A DNA stretch of 7,539 nt from Anaerolineaceae bacterium (GTDB lineage Bacteria > Chloroflexota > Anaerolineae > Anaerolineales > Anaerolineaceae), in assembly GCA_003158355.1 (NCBI GenBank), contig PMIV01000107.1:1-7539 (forward strand), in the 5' to 3' direction. The notes below the pieces were generated by a model, which saw nothing but the letters and a program-made list of their open reading frames with translations, did not search any database and had not been told where the DNA came from. Positions 1-5,696 of the stretch are shown here, one piece after another. The translations under genes and the position numbers were made by a program. The first letter of the stretch is position 1, and the number at the start of each line of letters is the position of its first letter.

Positions 1-479
1 TGAAGTGGGGCGTTCCCTGTTACACATTTGAGAACAAGAATGTCGTTTTAATGCATGGATTCAAAGAATACTGCGCGCTTCTGTTTGTGAAAGGGTCCTT
101 GTTGAAGGATGACAAGGGAATTCTGATCACCCAAACGGAGAATGTACAGGCCGGGCGCCAGGTCCGCTTCAGTAACCTTCAACAGATCATCGACCTGGAA
201 CCCAGCCTGAAAGCATACATTAATGAAGCCATTGCTGTGGAAAAGGCCGGTCTGAAGGTGGAGTTTAAACCGACAGCAGAATTCGCCATGCCCGCAGAAT
301 TTCATCAGAAATTGGAGGAAGTCCCGGCTCTGAAAACCGCCTTTGAAGCCTTGACCCCGGGGCGGCAAAGAGCCTATCTGCTGCATTTTTCCGCGCCCAA
401 GCAAACAGCCACCCGGCTGGCGAGGATCGCAAAATGCGTCCCGAAAATTCTGGCTGGCAAGGGATTGAATGATCAGTAA
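1..479 (+). CDS. YdeI/DUF1801 family protein (OmdA-type C-terminus), 5' partial
   Basis: The open frame begins at position 3 and has no stop before the window edge, so the ATG at 51 is internal and the gene starts upstream. About 158 residues are visible. The first ones, KWGVPCYTFENKNVV then GFKEYCALLFVKG, are the end of the DUF1801 fold. The later part, with EVEKAG-like and ALTPGRQRAYLLHF stretches and the ending KILAGKGLND, is the OmdA/YdeI C-terminal domain. Family members are about 195 residues, so roughly 40 N-terminal residues are missing. These are small soluble cytoplasmic proteins with no established reaction; the label 'bacteriocin protection' given to the C-terminal domain is inherited and weakly supported. 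The acetyltransferase gene follows after 78 bp on the same strand and may be co-transcribed. The family call is secure; the function is unknown. Confidence 0.92.
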   Translation, partial: KWGVPCYTFENKNVVLMHGFKEYCALLFVKGSLLKDDKGILITQTENVQAGRQVRFSNLQQIIDLEPSLKAYINEAIAVEKAGLKVEFKPTAEFAMPAEFHQKLEEVPALKTAFEALTPGRQRAYLLHFSAPKQTATRLARIAKCVPKILAGKGLNDQ

Positions 480-557
480 TCTGCTGAGAAGATCGCTGAT
501 CTCAACCCTTTAAAGGATAAGGCGGCCAAATCAAGCTGGCTTTGAAATGAGAATGCC

Positions 558-1103
558 TTGCCGACACAAAAGATCTTGATCCGGGACGAGACAAATGAGG
601 ATGCTTCCGCCATCACAGAAGTGACCGCTGCAGCCTTTGAGACCCTGGAGATCAGCAGCCACACAGAACAGTATGTCGTGCTGGCCCTGCGCGCGGCGAA
701 GGCCATGACGGTGTCGTTGGTCGCAGAGATGGACGGGGCTATCGTGGGGCATATTGCCTTTTCTCCCGTAACTGTTTCAGACGGCACACCCGACTGGTAT
801 GGGCTTGGCCCGGTCTCCGTGCTGCCGGAGTATCAGCGCACGGGCATCGGTAAAGCATTGATCCAGGAAGGGCTGTCGCGGTTGAAGGACGTGGGCGCCA
901 AAGGCTGTTGCCTGGTCGGGCATCCGCAGTATTACACAAAAATTGGCTTTAAAAATGCTACCAATCTTGCCGTTGAGGTCGTTCCAGCAGAGGTCTTTTT
1001 CGTTCTTTCGTTTGACGGCCGCTATCCACATGGCATTATCACGTTCCACGAAGGGTTCGCGGCCAATGGTCACGACGCAGATGCTCCAGTTGCGCAGCCC
1101 TGA
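558..1103 (+). CDS. GNAT family N-acetyltransferase (YhbS-like)
   Basis: This 181-residue protein has the GNAT fold. It begins with a beta strand (ILIRDETNEDASAI) and helix, and has the acetyl-CoA pyrophosphate loop at residues 93-98 (Q-R-T-G-I-G) inside GPVSVLPEYQRTGIGKAL. The later GHPQYYTKIGF segment (121-131) and the ending SFDG...GIITFHEGF are typical of the YhbS subgroup, whose members are about 165-180 residues. It should transfer acetyl from acetyl-CoA to an amine; the acceptor is unknown. The start is TTG at 558, because an in-frame stop at 543 leaves no upstream ATG and the fold begins immediately. The Shine-Dalgarno match is poor. Two ATGs at 547 and 553 lie in another frame that stops at 577-579. 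The gene could be co-transcribed with the YdeI-type gene 78 bp upstream. Confidence 0.88.
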   Translation: MPTQKILIRDETNEDASAITEVTAAAFETLEISSHTEQYVVLALRAAKAMTVSLVAEMDGAIVGHIAFSPVTVSDGTPDWYGLGPVSVLPEYQRTGIGKALIQEGLSRLKDVGAKGCCLVGHPQYYTKIGFKNATNLAVEVVPAEVFFVLSFDGRYPHGIITFHEGFAANGHDADAPVAQP

Positions 1104-1156
1104 AGTTCAACGTCAGGGAATCGCATGTGTCCCGAGTCAAAGAAATGGTTCATATC

Positions 1157-1208
1157 TTGCTCTTCCCTGTCGACGAGAGAGTGTGATTCCCCTTAGGGAG
1201 CAATTTTT
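1157..1208 (+). terminator. Possible intrinsic terminator after the acetyltransferase gene
   Basis: TTGCTC at 1157-1162 can pair with GAGCAA at 1198-1203, followed at once by five T at 1204-1208. The loop between is long (35 nt) but can fold on itself, for example through TCCC and GGGA around the CTTA at 1191-1194. The position, 54 bp after the acetyltransferase stop, and the T run fit a rho-independent terminator. The short outer stem makes it weak. Confidence 0.3.
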
Positions 1209-1339
1209 CGTTTGAAAAAAGCGTGCTAAAATATTAATGGTGTGGGGGTGTGAATTCTCTTTTTCTGGCATATTATTTCTTTAAAAGTCGAGTTTTATTA
1301 AGGTATTCCGGATAAACACTATCGCGGATCAAAATTCAC

Positions 1340-1359
1340 CTTATAATAAATTCTATAAG
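1340..1359 (+). promoter_or_regulatory. -10-like boxes upstream of the diguanylate cyclase gene
   Basis: A perfect TATAAT at 1342-1347 and a TATAAG at 1354-1359 lie 77-94 bp before the cyclase start in AT-rich DNA. They overlap an inverted repeat, CTTATA (1340-1345) and TATAAG (1354-1359) around 8 nt. No good -35 box sits 16-18 bp upstream of either, so this is a candidate only. Confidence 0.3.
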
Positions 1360-1419
1360 ATAAGTTTTAAGGTCGTTTGGTCAGATAGATGCACCTGCTC
1401 CGGTAGCGCATCATTACAG

Positions 1420-1426
1420 GGTGATC
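1420..1426 (+). promoter_or_regulatory. Ribosome binding site deciding the cyclase start at 1436
   Basis: GGTGATC matches seven bases complementary to the 3' end of 16S rRNA (the part 3' of the core GGAGG). It ends 9 nt before the ATG at 1436. The GTG at 1421 lies inside this site and has no site of its own at a usable distance, so the ATG is the better start. Confidence 0.5.
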
Positions 1427-1435
1427 AAATTCCAT

Positions 1436-3022
1436 ATGTTCTGGCAAATCGCATATATCGTCATCATTTTTTCCGCGGCGCTGATCTCAATAGGGGTGGC
1501 TATTTTTGCGTTGCACCGTCAAATCCAAACGGGCGCTGGCTTGTTCGGCGGAATGATGCTGGCCGTAGCAGAGTGGTTGATCACATCGGGGTGTGTCTCT
1601 CTTAGCCAAACACCCGAACAGGCACGCTGGTGGGTTGATCCACGTTATTTTGGATTGACCGTCATGCTGGCCTTTTTTATCACCTATATCTTGCAGTACT
1701 CCGGCCACGGAAAATGGTTAACAAAGCCGCGGCTGATCTTCTTCTTTTCGGTGCCTCTGGTGACTCAACTCATCATTGCGACCAATTCCTTTCACCATTT
1801 GTTCCTGGTATCAGTGGGTTTTTCACGCGACGGAAACCTGATGGGGATCGATTCCGTGGTGTATGGCCCCCTCTTCTGGGTGCATACCGTCTACAGCTAC
1901 CTGCTTGTTTTGGTAGGGATCTTTTTAACTGCGCAAATGGCCGTCCGCTCATTCCGCATCTACAAACGTCAGGCACTGTTAATGATCTTCGGGATCATAC
2001 CGCCTTTACTCACCAGTGTGATCGATGCTTTTCTGTTGATTCCCGGATTAAAACATCCACTCTCTCCCATTGGTTTTGCGGTGATGGGGTTGCTTTTCGC
2101 TGTGGCTATGTTCTGGCAGAAGATGCTTGAGATCGTACCGGTTGCCCGGGATACCGTCATCGAAAGCATGAGTGACGCGATGATCGTACTCGACAGTCAT
2201 GACAAGGTGGTGGATATCAACCCGGCAGCACGGCAATTCTTGTTATTGGAAACCACGCAGATCATCGGACTACCAATCAAAGATGTGTTTCGTCCGTGGA
2301 GCGAATTACTCTTCCAATCTGGAACAGATTCTTTTTCAGAATCTGAGATTTGCCTGGGCAGTAAAGGGAACGAGAAATTTTATGATCTGCGTATTTCCCC
2401 ATTATTGATCCAGAAAAAGAAACTTGGCGGCCGGATCATTATTCTGCGGGATATTACTCAACGCAAACAGTCTGAGATCCAATTGAAGGCACTACAAGAA
2501 CAGTGTTATGAACAATCCATTCACGACCCGCTGACCGGCTTATACAACCGGCGCTTTTTCAGCGAGAGCATCCTGCGTGAAGCCGGTAAAGCAGCGCGGG
2601 AACAAAAACCGATCAGCATTGCCATTATCGATATTGACTATTTCAAACAAGTGAACGATAGCTATGGGCATGAAGCGGGTGATATGGCATTGATCCATCT
2701 GGCAGGAATTTTTTCTAAACTCACCAGGGTAGGTGATTATGTGTTCCGCTACGGGGGCGAAGAGTTTTTGATCATGATGCCAGAAACCTCTCTCACGGCA
2801 GCAACTCAAATTGCAGAGCGATGCAGGCAGCATGTAGAAAATTCAATTTTGAATTATACAGACTCGCAAATCAGTATGACCATTTCCATAGGGGTGGCCT
2901 GCCTTTTACCCGGCGAATTAGGATATGAAACAGCAGTAAAGGCGGCGGATGCCGCGCTCTATCGAGCCAAGGAAAAAGGACGTAATTGTGTGGTCGTGAG
3001 TGAAACGGGCAACAGAACATAG
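1436..3022 (+). CDS. Membrane 7TM-PAS-GGDEF diguanylate cyclase
   Basis: This enzyme should make cyclic di-GMP from two GTP at the inner face of the membrane. Residues 1-228 hold about seven hydrophobic segments (near 2-25, 32-55, 69-89, 98-117, 147-169, 179-203, 209-228), the layout of the 7TM sensor found on histidine kinases. A PAS domain follows (about 240-340, with DAMIVLD and VVDINPAA), then a short coiled linker (341-361) and a GGDEF domain (about 362-525). The GGDEF domain shows DPLTGLYNRR (364-373), the metal-binding Asp in IDIDYFK (399), and the signature RYGGEEF (438-444). The inhibitory I-site RxxD (R431, D434) sits exactly five residues before GGEEF, so feedback inhibition is expected. 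No EAL or HD-GYP domain and no histidine kinase domain is present. The signal sensed is unknown. A GTG at 1421 would add five residues. Neighbours do not suggest a dedicated c-di-GMP target. Confidence 0.95.
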   Translation: MFWQIAYIVIIFSAALISIGVAIFALHRQIQTGAGLFGGMMLAVAEWLITSGCVSLSQTPEQARWWVDPRYFGLTVMLAFFITYILQYSGHGKWLTKPRLIFFFSVPLVTQLIIATNSFHHLFLVSVGFSRDGNLMGIDSVVYGPLFWVHTVYSYLLVLVGIFLTAQMAVRSFRIYKRQALLMIFGIIPPLLTSVIDAFLLIPGLKHPLSPIGFAVMGLLFAVAMFWQKMLEIVPVARDTVIESMSDAMIVLDSHDKVVDINPAARQFLLLETTQIIGLPIKDVFRPWSELLFQSGTDSFSESEICLGSKGNEKFYDLRISPLLIQKKKLGGRIIILRDITQRKQSEIQLKALQEQCYEQSIHDPLTGLYNRRFFSESILREAGKAAREQKPISIAIIDIDYFKQVNDSYGHEAGDMALIHLAGIFSKLTRVGDYVFRYGGEEFLIMMPETSLTAATQIAERCRQHVENSILNYTDSQISMTISIGVACLLPGELGYETAVKAADAALYRAKEKGRNCVVVSETGNRT

Positions 3023-3076
3023 GGTGAGTTTTTATTTGGGTCGCGGTTGCAAGCTCAAAAAATATAAAATTTGCCA

Positions 3077-3102
3077 AAATGCCCTCGTTCTGGAGGGTAT
3101 TT
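3077..3102 (+). terminator. Possible terminator hairpin after the cyclase gene
   Basis: AAATGCCCTC (3077-3086) pairs with GAGGGTATTT (3093-3102) as a 10-bp stem with one G-U pair and a 6-nt loop, 54 bp after the cyclase stop. The stem itself ends in TTT, but what follows (CACTTATTTAGG) is only partly T-rich. The A-rich left arm would also give a tail on the minus strand, where no gene ends. Confidence 0.45.
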
Positions 3103-3206
3103 CACTTATTTAGGTTTGCCTATTCAACGGCGCCTTTCGGTTGGGTGTACCAACGCGCGTCTGAAAAAACCCGCCTGAAAAGCTGTAAATTGATGCAGGT
3201 TACTGG

Positions 3207-3234
3207 TTGCATATTAAATTTATTTGAATATAAT
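3207..3234 (+). promoter_or_regulatory. Candidate promoter for the PLP enzyme operon
   Basis: TATAAT at 3229-3234 is a perfect -10 box, with TTGCAT at 3207-3212 as a weak -35 at 16 bp spacing. Transcription would begin near 3241 and give a leader of about 200 nt before the ATG at 3438, with the terminator-like hairpin at 3317-3358 inside it. The -35 match is only three of six bases, so this is a candidate. Confidence 0.4.
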
Positions 3235-3266
3235 GTTAACAATTGAAAGTGCATGATCTCCTTTGC

Positions 3267-3280
3267 TTTTGGAACCAAAA
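3267..3280. promoter_or_regulatory. 14-bp palindrome, possible operator
   Basis: TTTTGG (3267-3272) and CCAAAA (3275-3280) are perfect inverted arms around AA. The spacing is too short for a stable RNA hairpin, so a dimeric repressor site is the more natural reading. It lies about 33 bp downstream of the candidate -10 box. Chance occurrence in AT-rich DNA cannot be excluded. Confidence 0.25.
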
Positions 3281-3316
3281 CTTCACGGAACCTTATCGGC
3301 TTCGTCATTAACCCAA

Positions 3317-3358
3317 GAGAAGAGCGTAATCTGCCAGTATAAAGATTATGCTCTTTTT
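3317..3358 (+). terminator. Strong intrinsic terminator or leader attenuator
   Basis: AAGAGCGTAATCT (3320-3332) pairs with AGATTATGCTCTT (3343-3355): 13 bp with a single G-U pair, a 10-nt loop, and a T run (five T at 3354-3358). Three more pairs (3317-3319 with 3356-3358) can form. This is the best plus-strand terminator in the window. It is about 300 bp after the cyclase stop and 80 bp before the PLP gene. It can be the true end of the cyclase transcript or, if the promoter at 3207-3234 is used, an attenuator of the PLP operon. Confidence 0.65.
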
Positions 3359-3376
3359 ACATAGAACTGCAGAATA

Positions 3377-3406
3377 TGTCAAATGATCGCGATTCGTCAT
3401 TTGGCA
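3377..3406 (+). promoter_or_regulatory. Hairpin or operator-like inverted repeat upstream of the PLP gene
   Basis: TGTCAAATGA (3377-3386) pairs with TCATTTGGCA (3397-3406) over 10 bp with one G-U pair; inside, CG/CG can pair with a one-base bulge. It lies 31 bp before the ATG. A weak promoter overlaps it (TTTACA at 3356-3361 and TCAAAT at 3379-3384, 17 bp spacing), so it could be an operator, or a structure in a leader. It is not a terminator: the T run at 3420-3427 starts 13 nt too late. Confidence 0.35.
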
Positions 3407-3427
3407 ATTGAAGCATTTATTTTTTTT

Positions 3428-3431
3428 GGAG
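3428..3431 (+). promoter_or_regulatory. Ribosome binding site deciding the PLP gene start at 3438
   Basis: GGAG ends six bases before ATG 3438. An in-frame TTG at 3408 would add ten residues (MKHLFFLEKN) that the family lacks and has no such site, so the ATG is preferred. Confidence 0.8.
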
Positions 3432-3437
3432 AAAAAT

Positions 3438-4730
3438 ATGGATAATTACGACGAATTTGATTTCGAGACGAATGCCGTTCACGCGGGGGAAGAAGCGGAC
3501 CTGGAAACAGGATCCCTGCGGTTGCCCATTGATATGGCAACTACCTATAAACTGCCAAAGTTTGGCGGGAAGCTGATGGATGCCCTTTTGTTGGAGACTT
3601 CACGCGCTCCACATGCCTACACACGCTGGAGCAATCCAACTTTGCGGGCTTTGGAAGACAGACTGGTGGCACTTGAAGCACCGAAAGGGCTGCCGGATGG
3701 AACCAAAGTAACCGCAGTTGCCGTGGCCACAGGCATGGCTGCTGTTTCAGCACTGGCTTTTACTTTCTTAAGTAAAGGCGATCACATTATTGTAAACGAA
3801 GTTTGTTATGCGGGAGCAGTGGAATTATTTGGACTGCACCTGCCGCGCTTCGGGATCGAGGTCAGCCTGGTGGACACGAGTGACCCGCAGCAGGTTCGCG
3901 ACGCACTGCGGCCAAACACCAAGCTGATCTATATCGAGACGCCCGCCAACCCAATCTTGCGCATTGTGGATATTGCTGCCATCGCTGCTATTGCCCACGA
4001 AGCCGGAATCAAGCTAGCCGTGGATTCCACCTGGGCCAGCCCGGCGCTGCAGCGTCCGTTTGAACTGGGGGCGGATTTTGTGCTGCACAGCCTGACCAAA
4101 TATGTAAACGGCCACGGAGATGCTCTGGGCGGGGCGGTACTTGGTCGTGAAGAAGACATGCTCAAACTGCGCCGCGACATGCTGGTCCACCTTGGCGGGG
4201 CGATGAGCCCATTCAACGCCTGGTTGATCATTCGCGGCATGGTCACTCTGCCAATGCGCATAAAGCAGCACTGCGAGAACGCCCAGAAAGTAGCCGAGTT
4301 CCTGGAAAGTAACTCCAAGGTCCTCCGGGTGGTCTACCCCGGGCTAGAGTCTCATCCGCACCATGAACTTGCTGCCCGCCAGATGAGTGGATTCGGCGGA
4401 ATGCTCACCTTCCAATTAAAGGGCGGCATGGGCGCATCCATCAGCATGTCTGAGAAGATCAAAGTCTTCTCATATGCCACTTCGCTTGGTCACGCTCACA
4501 GCCTGCTCTTTTACTACCCCACTGATCTGTATGTAGACGCGGTGACGTATCTTACCGATACGCAGAAGCGCTCTATTCGCGAGTGGACTGGCGACGGCAT
4601 TGTCCGTGCCAGCATTGGCCTGGAAAGCGCTGATGATCTGATCAAGGACCTCGATCAGGCTTTGCGCGGGCGAACATTCCGCGGTGCGGTGGGTCCGCTG
4701 GCTTATTCGGTATTGAAGGGGAAACAATAA
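3438..4730 (+). CDS. Cys/Met-metabolism PLP-dependent enzyme (cystathionine gamma-synthase/lyase family), divergent
   Basis: This 430-residue protein is a fold-type I PLP enzyme of the trans-sulfuration family, a soluble tetramer in relatives. Visible marks are NAVHAGEE at the N-terminus, YTRWSNPT (Y61 and R63, which bind PLP phosphate of the partner subunit), Y124 stacking on the ring, D196 holding the pyridine nitrogen in AVDSTWASP, the Schiff-base lysine K221 in HSLTKYVNGHGD, and R390 in RASIGLE, which binds the substrate carboxylate. The usual pocket stretch SLGG-x-E-S-L...HPA-x-x-(S/T)-H reads SLGHAHSLLFYYPTDLY (349 onward), and the methionine gamma-lyase cysteine (YGCT) is replaced (YAGA). 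Gamma-lyase, gamma-synthase and sulfhydrylase remain possible; the exact reaction is open. About 25 extra residues around 43-58 and 83-91 relative to compact members are plausible loops. It leads a three-gene cluster with a hydrolase and an MFS carrier. Confidence 0.93.
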   Translation: MDNYDEFDFETNAVHAGEEADLETGSLRLPIDMATTYKLPKFGGKLMDALLLETSRAPHAYTRWSNPTLRALEDRLVALEAPKGLPDGTKVTAVAVATGMAAVSALAFTFLSKGDHIIVNEVCYAGAVELFGLHLPRFGIEVSLVDTSDPQQVRDALRPNTKLIYIETPANPILRIVDIAAIAAIAHEAGIKLAVDSTWASPALQRPFELGADFVLHSLTKYVNGHGDALGGAVLGREEDMLKLRRDMLVHLGGAMSPFNAWLIIRGMVTLPMRIKQHCENAQKVAEFLESNSKVLRVVYPGLESHPHHELAARQMSGFGGMLTFQLKGGMGASISMSEKIKVFSYATSLGHAHSLLFYYPTDLYVDAVTYLTDTQKRSIREWTGDGIVRASIGLESADDLIKDLDQALRGRTFRGAVGPLAYSVLKGKQ

Positions 4731-4745
4731 AGAGCTTTCCTTTTG

Positions 4746-4769
4746 AAAAAAAACGGCAAAAGAGCCGTT
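4746..4769 (-). terminator. Terminator-like hairpin pointing to the minus strand
   Basis: AACGGC (4752-4757) and GCCGTT (4764-4769) form a perfect 6-bp GC-rich stem with loop AAAAGA. On the minus strand the stem is followed by a run of T (the A run at 4746-4753 on the plus strand), the textbook form of an intrinsic terminator. On the plus strand GAATCTGC follows, so read-through into the hydrolase gene is expected. No minus-strand gene was found that would end here. Confidence 0.45.
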
Positions 4770-4785
4770 GAATCTGCTTGTGATC

Positions 4786-4789
4786 GGAG
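4786..4789 (+). promoter_or_regulatory. Ribosome binding site deciding the hydrolase start at 4795
   Basis: GGAG lies five bases before ATG 4795. An in-frame TTG at 4768 is inside the hairpin at 4752-4769, lacks a site and would add nine residues, so the ATG is chosen. Confidence 0.8.
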
Positions 4790-4794
4790 AAATA

Positions 4795-5622
4795 ATGATC
4801 AAATATTCACTTTCCGCAAAAGATGGCGCGGAGCTTTTCCTTTATTTGCAAGAACCGGCAGGAACTGCCCGCGGTGTATTGTGCCTGGTGCATGGGTTGG
4901 GTGATTACAGCGGCTGTTTTACATATTTAATTGATTTCTTCAGTAAGGCCTCGTTTGCCGTGATGGCAATCGACCTGCATGGCAACGGTGCATCTTCCGG
5001 AACGAGAGGGCATATTTCAAACATCGAAACTCTCTATGACGATGTTGCTTTGTTGGTCGAACAGGCGAAAGAAAAATACCCCTCATTACCCATATTTCTG
5101 TATGGTCACAGCCTGGGGGGAAATCTGGTTTTAAATTATGTGATCAAGCGGAAACCGGAAATATCCGCAGCGATCGCATCAGCCCCCTGGATTGAGGTTA
5201 CCGAGCAACCAGTTTTAAAACGCAGTTTGGGTTATTTTCTCGACTCCTTTGTGCCTAATTTCATCATTGACGCCGGCATAGACGCGAGCAAGCTTTCGCA
5301 TGATCCAGTATTTGTGGAGAATTATGCAAAGGACCCGCTAGTGCACGGCAAGATATCGGCACATCTTCTGGCAAGTTCCTGCAGATCGGGTCTGTGGGCA
5401 GTGCAGCATGCCGGTGAATTAAACGTACCAGTGTTGCTCATGCAAGGCAGTTCAGACTTTATTACCAGCATTAAAGCAACACAGCGATTGTACGACCGGG
5501 CGCCAAAAGAGACTACTGTTTTTAAGATCTGGAACGATGATTTTCATTCGCTTCACAATGAGATCAACCGCGAGGATATTTTCAATTTTGTGCTGTCATT
5601 TATTGACCCGCTTTCGGCTTAA
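4795..5622 (+). CDS. Alpha/beta hydrolase, monoacylglycerol-lipase-like
   Basis: The 275-residue protein has a complete serine-hydrolase fold of the Hydrolase_4 (serine aminopeptidase S33/monoglyceride lipase) type. The oxyanion-hole HG is at 33-34 (LVHGLGDYSG), the family stretch DLHGNGASSGTRGH is at 60-73, the nucleophile elbow GHSLGG has S106, and the triad is completed by D221 (GSSDFITS) and probably H251 (DDFHSLHNE). No signal peptide or membrane helix is seen, so it should be cytoplasmic. Relatives cleave acylglycerols and other carboxyl esters; phospholipase and thioesterase activity are less likely but not excluded. A cap region at about 134-190 is more divergent than the core and will set specificity. 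It sits 64 bp after the PLP gene and 74 bp before the carrier, so co-transcription is likely. The role with the PLP enzyme is unknown. Confidence 0.92.
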   Translation: MIKYSLSAKDGAELFLYLQEPAGTARGVLCLVHGLGDYSGCFTYLIDFFSKASFAVMAIDLHGNGASSGTRGHISNIETLYDDVALLVEQAKEKYPSLPIFLYGHSLGGNLVLNYVIKRKPEISAAIASAPWIEVTEQPVLKRSLGYFLDSFVPNFIIDAGIDASKLSHDPVFVENYAKDPLVHGKISAHLLASSCRSGLWAVQHAGELNVPVLLMQGSSDFITSIKATQRLYDRAPKETTVFKIWNDDFHSLHNEINREDIFNFVLSFIDPLSA

Positions 5623-5683
5623 TTTAAAAATTAACTGAAAATACTGTGCCGGATCAGGCATGGAAAATTATTGATCGTTTGAA

Positions 5684-5692
5684 GGTGAGGAG
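5684..5692 (+). promoter_or_regulatory. Ribosome binding site deciding the MFS start at 5697
   Basis: GGTGAGGAG at 5684-5692 is the strongest Shine-Dalgarno in the window, four bases before ATG 5697. An in-frame GTG at 5646 would put 17 polar residues before the first helix and has no site. Confidence 0.8.
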
Positions 5693-5696
5693 TATT

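Larger units (their letters stand above)
1104..1420. other. Intergenic region before the diguanylate cyclase gene
   Basis: This gap of over 300 bp has no supportable gene. An open frame running through 943-1215 is an out-of-frame shadow of the acetyltransferase 3' half and looks like no protein family. The first 100 bp contain the terminator-like hairpin noted separately. From about 1210 the sequence becomes AT-rich and holds -10-like boxes near 1342-1359, consistent with the promoter region of the cyclase gene. I saw no riboswitch consensus. Confidence 0.5.
3023..3437. other. Structured intergenic region between the cyclase and PLP enzyme genes
   Basis: This gap of 415 bp has no supportable gene. 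A 62-codon minus-strand frame at 3120-3308 resembles nothing and is probably chance. The region holds, in order: a hairpin after the cyclase (3077-3102); a bulged hairpin built on GTTGG (3140-3144) and CCAAC (3150-3154) flanked by GCGC; a promoter-like pair (3207-3234); a TTTTGG-AA-CCAAAA palindrome (3267-3280); a strong terminator-like hairpin (3317-3358); and a second hairpin (3377-3406) just before the PLP gene. I looked for SAM-I riboswitch and T-box consensus elements and did not find them. Confidence 0.5.

Noticed and set aside
490..502. Short hairpin AGATC-GCT-GATCT after the YdeI-type gene
   Set aside because: Only five pairs with a 3-nt loop and no T run, so it is too weak to call a terminator.
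943..1215. 90-codon plus-strand frame overlapping the acetyltransferase 3' end
   Set aside because: It is out of frame with the well-supported acetyltransferase for most of its length, has no family-like motif and no good ribosome site. The acetyltransferase reaches a normal C-terminus without it.
3138..3160. T-box-like phrase (GGGTGTACC then CGCG)
   Set aside because: The T-box core AGGGTGG-ACCGCG is not met: the second G pair and direct ACCGCG are missing, and the bases are explained by a GTTGG/CCAAC hairpin. No specifier-loop structure was recognised upstream.
3120..3308. 62-codon minus-strand frame in the gap before the PLP gene
   Set aside because: No recognisable motif, unusual composition, overlap with promoter-like and hairpin sequence. 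Nothing supports translation.
3235..3437. SAM-type riboswitch before a methionine-metabolism-like gene
   Set aside because: Expected from context, but the SAM-I core phrases are absent by eye. Only a generic leader or attenuator can be argued.
3929..4318. 129-codon minus-strand frame inside the PLP gene
   Set aside because: It is a shadow of a strongly supported coding sequence; its Ser/Arg/Pro-rich composition is typical of antisense frames, and no family resemblance is seen.
5619..5634. AT-only palindrome TTAATTT-AA-AAATTAA over the hydrolase stop
   Set aside because: No GC pairs and no T run after it. It fits chance in AT-rich DNA and is not a credible terminator.
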